Origin: Petaurus breviceps papuanus
Taxonomy: Eukaryota > Chordata > Mammalia > Diprotodontia > Petauridae
Direction: 5' to 3'
Assembly: GCA_028583685.1 (NCBI GenBank)
Contig: JAMXIF010000002.1
Coordinates: 63,224,191-63,288,190 of the forward strand
DNA length: 64,000 nucleotides
Of the stretch, positions 57,980-64,000 are shown piece by piece. Under the pieces are notes generated by a model. That model was not told the DNA's origin. It was given only the letters and a program-made list of their open reading frames with translations, and ran no database searches. Position 1 is the first letter of the stretch, and the number at the start of each line of letters is the position of its first letter. The position numbers and the translations under genes are program-made.

Positions 57980-59470
57980 AGCAGAATCATAGAATTACAT
58001 AACTTTTAGCATTGAAAGAAACCTTGTCAAATGACCTTCGTCTGAAGAGGATAATTTTAATTGTTAGGAATAATTTTCTTAGATGAAGACAATATCTGCC
58101 TCTTTGAAGATTTAATTAATTTTTCTTAGTTGTCCAGAACACATTTTATTCTATTTCTAGAAGGGAGCCCTTCCAATAATAGCCTCAGGTCTCTTTCCAC
58201 TCTAATATATTCTGTATTATGTGCCAAAGTCATTTTCCTACTTCACATATCTGACCACGTAACTCCTGTACTCATTAATTTTGATTAGCTCCCTATTACC
58301 TCCAGAATCAAATGTATAATCCTCTCATTGCCATTTAAAGCCCTTCAAACCTGGCCCTTTCTTATATTTCAATTCTTTTACTTTGCTCCTCTCTATATAC
58401 TGACTCTTTACCATTTCACTGACTGTCTCTTATGCCCTGTATGCTCCCCCTCCTCACCTCTACTTACTCAGGCTTCCCTAGCTTCCTTCAAGACTCATAT
58501 TAAAAGCTTACCTTTTAATTTAAATTTGTTTTGATTAACTATACCTGTTTGCAATGGGTTTTCTTTGTGTTTCCTCTTATTGTGGTAAAAGTTGGGTGGG
58601 AGAATAAGAAGGAAGATTTTTGCTGAATGAAAAAAAAATAATTTAATTTAAAATCTTACACTTTGCAGAAGACTAATTCCCTATTCCCCTCCAAGCATTC
58701 TCTCCCACTATCACGCCATGCTAGTGCCTTCCCTCTGAGATTGCCTACCATGTTCCTTCTATATATTTCATGCATACATAGTTGTTTTCATGTCTCCCTC
58801 ACCAGAATGTTAACTCCATAAGGACAAAGATTATATTTTTCCTTTATTTTGCATACTCTCCTCCATTTGCAAACCTTCCCTCCAAACTCAGTTAGCATAG
58901 TACCTTCATGATTAATAAATGCTTGTTGACTGGCTGAGTAGAAGACAGCTATCATTTCCCACATCTAAGTCTTTTCCAGGCTAAATATCCCTAGATTTAT
59001 TTTTCTCCAAACAGCTCTGATAGAGCATAAATTTGTAGGCCCTTTACTATCCTGGTTGCCATTCTCTGGATACTTCCAGCTTATCAGTGTCCTTCCAAAA
59101 ATTTATTAATCAGAAATGAATACTGTCCTCCAAATGTGACATTGTAGCAACAGAGTAAATCAAGACTGTCCTCTCTCCAGTTTAGAATACCATGCCTTTA
59201 AATGCAACCTAAGCCTGAATTGGTATGACACTGTCAAATCATATGGTGCACCAAAACCCCCAGTTATTTTTCATAAGAAATAGAAATCTAAATGTACGTC
59301 CTCTATGCTTGATTTGTGAGATTGATTTTTTCAATTCATGTATTTGACCTTTTATTTTCCTTTATTAAATTTGGCCTGAAGCTCTACCATTTTGAGATCT
59401 TTTTTTCACCTTTACTGTCATCCAATAACTTAGGTAAGGCCAGGTAGGCATGTTTATCCGACTTATAAAT
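57980..59470 (-). mobile_element. CR1/L3-like LINE fragment split by L2
   Basis: Pieces 57980-58155 ('aatcatagaattacataact', 'aatatctgcctctttgaag') and 58945-59470 ('gacagctatcatttcccaca', 'cttttccaggctaaatatcc', 'cagcttatcagtgtccttcc', 'accaaaacccccagttattt') follow the CR1/L3 order in antisense and become continuous when 58155-58945 is removed. Confidence 0.65.
58155..58945 (+). mobile_element. L2 3' fragment inside CR1-like element
   Basis: L2 order on plus: 'cattgccatttaaagccctt caaacctggc' (58329-58355), 'tactcaggcttccctagctt', 'ctccataaggacaaagatta', 'attaataaatgcttgttgac'. A segment at 58550-58675 does not fit L2 and may be a small insert. Confidence 0.65.
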
Positions 59471-59474
59471 GATG

Positions 59475-61305
59475 CAAAACTGAGAATAGCTCTCTCAAAA
59501 GCTTGCCAGTCATGCTTTAATCGTGCTTCAGTCATGCAAGGGTGTGTGTGTAAAGGTTTAAAAGCTGACTCTACTTAAAAGATTTGTGGAGAATATACTT
59601 TTTTAAAGTTTTAATCTGCATAATAACATTTTCATTACTTTCTTATGTCTATCCAACCAACAAAACAATATATCAAGCCCCAATTTGTAGTGTTTTCCAA
59701 TTTTTGAGGTATACATGCTCACATTGATATAACTCTCTAGAGGTGGGATAAATTGGTTCCACCATACTCCTTGAATCAGGCCTCAATACAGAGCACCAAT
59801 ATATATCAGTTGACTCTTCTTAGGAAAGCATAATCCAACAGCTGATCATACCCACTCGGTATCACTTATATAGATGTCTAGAATGTTAAATCAGGAAGGG
59901 GCCATCAAAGTCATCTGCTTCAGTGTCCTCAATTTATACATGAGGAAGTCAATAGAAATCAAAGAAGGAAGACCAGAGAAGTCAAATGACTGGCACAATC
60001 AACAACTACCAAGAGGAAGAATGATGATAACTCTTAGATGTTCTGAAACCAATTTCCATTTAATTTCACTATCACACCCCGTCTCTCAAGGACATTCCAG
60101 AAAAACTTCACAATGGAAACTTATTGCCCCTAAGGTAACTAATAAGATACCCCTTGTCTGGGACACTTGACAAAAGCTTCTGCCCTTTGGCAAGGAATAC
60201 ACCACTGACACATGGAGAAGGTCTTCAATATTAAAGGGCAGACATAAAATTTAGGCCATTTTTTTTTTCCACCACAGAATAACTCTGCCTAAACAATCTA
60301 GAGTTAGTATTTTTATCCTAGAAGGATCAATAAAACCTTGCAACCAGATATGCAGAAACCACTAGTGAGGAATTGAATCAGTACACTAGCTTTTACAATG
60401 CCTGCCACCATATGGACTAACATATGCTATTTGCCTAGGCCCCAATGATAGAAAGAGTAACCTCAGTAGCCATCATAGATCTGTGAGTGCAGCTGTTGAT
60501 CTCGGATGAAGCAGTGACACCCAGAATGTATTGGATGGGACTAGAGGTAAAAGAGAGCACAGCTGAAGACTGCCTCAAGAGACTTTCAGTGTATTTGGAG
60601 TACAGCTGTTATAGGGCCAGATGATTACATCGGCACTTGTGTCCAGAGATGCCATGGCCAGCATATTTTAAAAGAAACAGTCAGTAGAAACAGTGTGGGT
60701 GTATTTTGGGGAGAGAAACTATAATTTCTTCAGGTTGAAAAAAATTGTGAGTAAATCTAGAAATAGCAGGGAGGCAGATAAGGCTTGCAAGCATGGCTAT
60801 GCAGCATCAAACTAGTAACTGGGGCTTACAGATCTACAAGCCTGGAATATTTATGTATTTTAGAGCATTGCTTTCTTGTGTATGGTATAAGGGAGTTTAA
60901 GGTGTCTGTGTCCCTTAGATGCCAGGTATTTTGGTATCTATACCATCTCCTGCCAGGAATAAGAATATCTGCACATAGAGGAAAGGACTATGATAAAGAG
61001 AAATATTCAGGGTCAGTTAGTGAAGCATTCCTGTAATTACTCTCCCAAAGTTAGAAGTCTTCTATATTAAGGTCATGTCTAGGCCACAGATATTACCATC
61101 CTGGCTATCACTGCTCATAGGAACTTTGAGAACAGAATAACCACAGTTAATGAAGATGCACAAAGGAAGCTTCTTCTCACCAGTCCTTGACACTGTCAGA
61201 TGTTTCAGCTTTGTAAAGGAATGTAATTTTATCATGACTTTTATCAATGACTTTTAAAGGTTTGCATTTCCATGTTATTTGTCAGTATAACCTAAGGCCT
61301 TACCA
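59475..61305. other. Intergenic DNA, no gene seen
   Basis: A CORE-SINE-like piece lies at 59870-60020 ('aatttatacatgaggaagtc', 'gtcaaatgactggcacaatc'). Open frames at 59874-60170 and 60785-61036 show no domain and no splice or promoter support. Confidence 0.5.
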
Positions 61306-61309
61306 TCTG

Positions 61310-61455
61310 ACTTGAAGCTAAAACTTATTATATGTGTTGTCTCCCCCATTGTAATGGGAACTCCTTTAGAGAAGGGACTTTCTTATTTTTCTGTTAGCAC
61401 TTATTTTATCTGTATTCTATTGATGAGCACAGTGATTTGCATATAATCTTTATAA
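61310..61455 (+). repeat. L2 3' end fragment
   Basis: 'gtctcccccattgtaatggg' 'aactcctttagagaagggac' through 'gatgagcacagtgatttgca' matches the L2 end. Confidence 0.6.
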
Positions 61456-61599
61456 AGTTTTTTTGCATTCATTTCATTCACCCATTCATTAATTATTTAT
61501 TCTTTCATTCATTCATTCATACCATGCTATATAAAGCCATATTATTTCCTTTTTATAGACTTTCCTACGTTACAATTATCCAATAGTCATAGTTGGCAT

Positions 61600-61830
61600 T
61601 TCAAATCAATTGAACAAATATTTTAAGCACGTGCCAGGCGGCAGACACTGTGTGAAGTTCTAGGAATATAAAGTTAGCCCCTGCTCTCAAGGAGCTTACA
61701 TTCTATTAGAAAGATACTGAATACATGCAGATAAGCAAGTGTAAAATACATGTAGTATAAATATGAAATAATCAGGAAAGGGCACTACCAACTGGGGGAA
61801 TTAGGAATACGTAGAGTGCTTTGAATTTGG
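61600..61830 (+). repeat. Ancient mammalian repeat, same family as 33745-35035
   Basis: 'aagcacgtgccaggcggcag' and 'ccctgctctcaaggagctta' 'cattctattagaaagatact' match the opening of the repeat at 33755. Family not named. Confidence 0.5.
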
Positions 61831-62159
61831 CAAAAATATTCACTTATTTTATTTCTTTTATTCCTCATAACAAGCATGTAAAATAGACATAATATAGAGG
61901 GGGACAGACCTATCATTTCATTGATATAGGGGACTCTGAAGGGAGGAAATCCCTATAAACTATTAAAAACATGTTTTATTTAACTTATATTCTTAAAATA
62001 TTGACTAAAATATTGAGACATGCCAATTGCCAAAGGCTGCATAGTCAGCATATGCAAGAAGCTGGCCTTGAACCTACATTTCCCCTATTTGGAAATCATG
62101 TCTCTCTCCATTCCACTACTTTATGGAGATGCCAGACTAATATTCCTTTTTTTTTTTTT

Positions 62160-62450
62160 TAATGAGTATCGCCCAGCTAAGTGGTACAGTGGATGGGTTC
62201 CACTGCTTCCAGGATGGGCCAGGAATCAAGAAGTCCTGAGTTCAAACTGGACTTCAGACACTTATTATTTGTATTATCTTCAGAAAGTTAACTTCTGTTT
62301 GCCTCAATTTCTTCAACTGTAAAATCAGGATAATAATAGTACCTACCTCCCAGGATTAGTGTGACATTTAAAAGAGATAACATTTGCAGAGCACTTAGCA
62401 CAGTGCCTGGCACATAGTTAGTGCTAAATAAATGTTAACAATTGTCATGT
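62160..62450 (+). repeat. CORE-SINE with L2-type tail (MIR/Ther-like)
   Basis: tRNA-like head ('gcccagctaagtggtacagt'), CORE ('caatttcttcaactgtaaaa'), then 'gcacttagcacagtgcctgg' and 'gtgctaaataaatgtt'. Near full length. Confidence 0.7.
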
Positions 62451-62454
62451 GGAA

Positions 62455-63090
62455 GGTTATAATCAGGGGTGTACTGGAACTAGCTCATTAAAGTTGATTT
62501 TTCAATCTAAGCATTTACAAATCAGTAATCAGCAAATGCTACAAATCAAGGCTTGATTGATTGTTTTGTTGATGGTCTAGACTTATGAAACGATGGAAGA
62601 AATATTAAAATTCAGTTTAAACTTAAAAGTATGGCCTGTGTATATTTCTTTTTTTCACAGAAAGCCAGTTGTTTAAAATTTGACTAGCACATTATGGGTA
62701 ATAATGTAATAGAAGAGACAATTATGCACAAATAATCATAATTTGGAAATAAGTGAGTTTGAGTAACTCCTGGGCTGTCCAAAGGGAATATCTAATGAGA
62801 AGGGTACTCTAGGTTTTATGATGTGATTTTGTAGACAAGAAATTAAGGAATTTTCATATGGCCACATAACTACCAAATGTCAGTCAAGAACTGAACTCAT
62901 TAAATCCCAACTCCAACTGCTGTAGTCTCTCCATTATATCCTGTTGTCTTCTCTGTTGTGTCCTTGATATACAATATATGCCTGGCCAGGGCTACCAAAT
63001 AGCAACAGATTTCACTGTAAAAAATCAATAAAACATCGAAAGTCATAATATACAAGAGGCATCAACTTTTTGCTATATTTGAACCTCCTT
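62455..63090. other. Intergenic DNA, nothing recognised
   Basis: AT-rich, no gene, no repeat identified with confidence. Confidence 0.5.
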
Positions 63091-63092
63091 CC

Positions 63093-63601
63093 TTTAATGG
63101 TAATGGGAATTTGAAGATCTTTCATGCTCCTTAATAAGCCTAAGGGAATTTGAAAGCCTCCCCTGCTTTGAAAATATACTTTGCCCCCTAATAGGCTGAA
63201 TGTAGTCACATGAAGCCTGTGGTGGGAGGAGTTTGCTGAAGGGTGGATCAGAGCCCAGAGAAAGTTGGAAGTCAGAGCAGATAGATGGTGGGAGACAGAG
63301 AGGATGCTCAGGCAAGGAGACAGGTAAGCTTGTAAGTAAATGTGGATATTTTCCAACTAGGCTTGTCTTGGTTTGTGGGAAGACTAATGGGTGGTGTGGT
63401 TCTCTGCTACATTGTGGTGCATTAACTTCTACGTTGCTATGATGGACTCAGTTTTCTGGTGTTGGGACTTGGTTTTCTGGTATCTGAATAAATGTTTTGC
63501 TTCTGTCTTCAATATGGTGAGTCTGTAATATTTTGTGATTAACACCATGCAGTTATATTTATAGTGATCATAGGTGCTGTAAATATTGCATTGGTGCTAC
63601 A
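63093..63601 (+). mobile_element. Solo LTR, about 509 bp
   Basis: Opening block 'gggaatttgaagatctttca' and end 'ggtgctaca' align with the LTR at 2441-2985. AATAAA at 63487-63492. Near-identical 5-bp flanks (cttcc at 63088-63092, ctccc at 63602-63606). Fossil with no genes; more worn than its sibling and lacking the IRF-type motifs. Confidence 0.8.
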
Positions 63602-63849
63602 CTCCCAAATAAATTTTACTTCATATTAATATTAGTTGTATCCATGCATTTTTGAATCCTAGAAATGAATTTCAGTGTGTTCATGAAAAATGAAGGAAAA
63701 GCTTGAGTAAAATGTTGTTAACTCTACTTTCACCACATAAAACTTCCCTGAATACATTATAACCTCTAAAAAGGATTATACAGAAAAGATTTTCAGACTC
63801 TAGGATTGCTCATGCTCTCTTCTTACCCTGAGTCAGATATCTTAAACTG

Positions 63850-63884
63850 GATGTAAAATAGTATTAATAATTATAATTTTATAA

Positions 63885-63924
<40 letters not shown>

Positions 63925-64000
63925 ATTTAAACATTTGATTTTAAAACTGAATTCCAGATTCATTCCCTAATTCCTTTGCCACCCACCCTTACTGGGAAGA
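63850..64000 (-). mobile_element. HAL1 3' UTR, cut by the window edge
   Basis: In reverse it reads 'tcttcccagtaagggtgggt' and 'gaatgaatctggaattcag', then a TG/TA repeat, as in HAL1-1 (39080-39190) and HAL1-2 (49230-49380). Opposite strand to those copies. The rest lies outside. Confidence 0.8.
63885..63927. repeat. (TA)n(TG)n microsatellite in HAL1 3' UTR
   Basis: Pure TA then GT repeats, at the same HAL1 3' UTR position as in HAL1-1 and HAL1-2. Confidence 0.9.

Overview
The window is repeat-dense mammalian DNA, and I find no host gene in it. The repeats point to a marsupial, probably of the Australasian radiation: tRNA-headed SINEs of the WSINE/WALLSI type, Mar1-type CORE-SINEs with a BovB/RTE-like tail, MIR/Ther, L2, CR1/L3-like pieces, and LINE-1 plus HAL1 (ORF1-only 'half-L1') elements of marsupial style. 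Species is inferred from repeat content only. Family names rest on recall of consensus features, not on a database search.

Layout. 1-6.8 kb: MIR, a plus-strand L1 3' fragment holding a complete solo LTR (2441-2985), a CR1-like fragment and a Mar1. 6.86-18.37 kb: a multi-level nest. A minus-strand HAL1 is split by a solo LTR; the LTR is split by a near-complete 6.6 kb L1; the L1 carries a dimeric WSINE. A second, plus-strand L1 tail sits in the HAL1 5' UTR. Exact target-site duplications (TSDs) resolve most joints. 18.4-30.65 kb: a pile of older minus-strand L1/HAL1 pieces, several with ORF1 joined directly to late ORF2. 30.7-35.6 kb: remnants of a non-L1 LINE (perhaps Dong/R4-like), an ancient repeat and an RTE-like insert. 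36.6-39.4 kb: a young full HAL1 (HAL1-1) with a 286-codon ORF1, exact 13-bp TSD and a 10-N gap. 42.1-51.5 kb: a minus-strand L1 lacking ORF1, interrupted by a SINE with a giant CT tail, by a second full HAL1 (HAL1-2) with a 3' transduction, and by a young L1 tail. 52.1-53.3 kb: a long solo LTR. 56.3-57.9 kb: a decayed HAL1 (HAL1-3). 58-59.5 kb: a CR1-like element split by L2. 63.1-63.6 kb: another solo LTR. The right edge cuts a further HAL1 tail.

How the parts relate. HAL1 has no reverse transcriptase, so its copies must have been mobilised in trans by L1; the SINE tails and TSD lengths suggest the same machinery. The LTRs are solo LTRs without viral genes. I found no new biochemical system. 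The notable material is the fossil record of nested insertion, two probable 3' transductions, a stop codon shared by two HAL1 copies, a SINE dimer that moved as one unit, and an LTR with twin IRF-type motifs.
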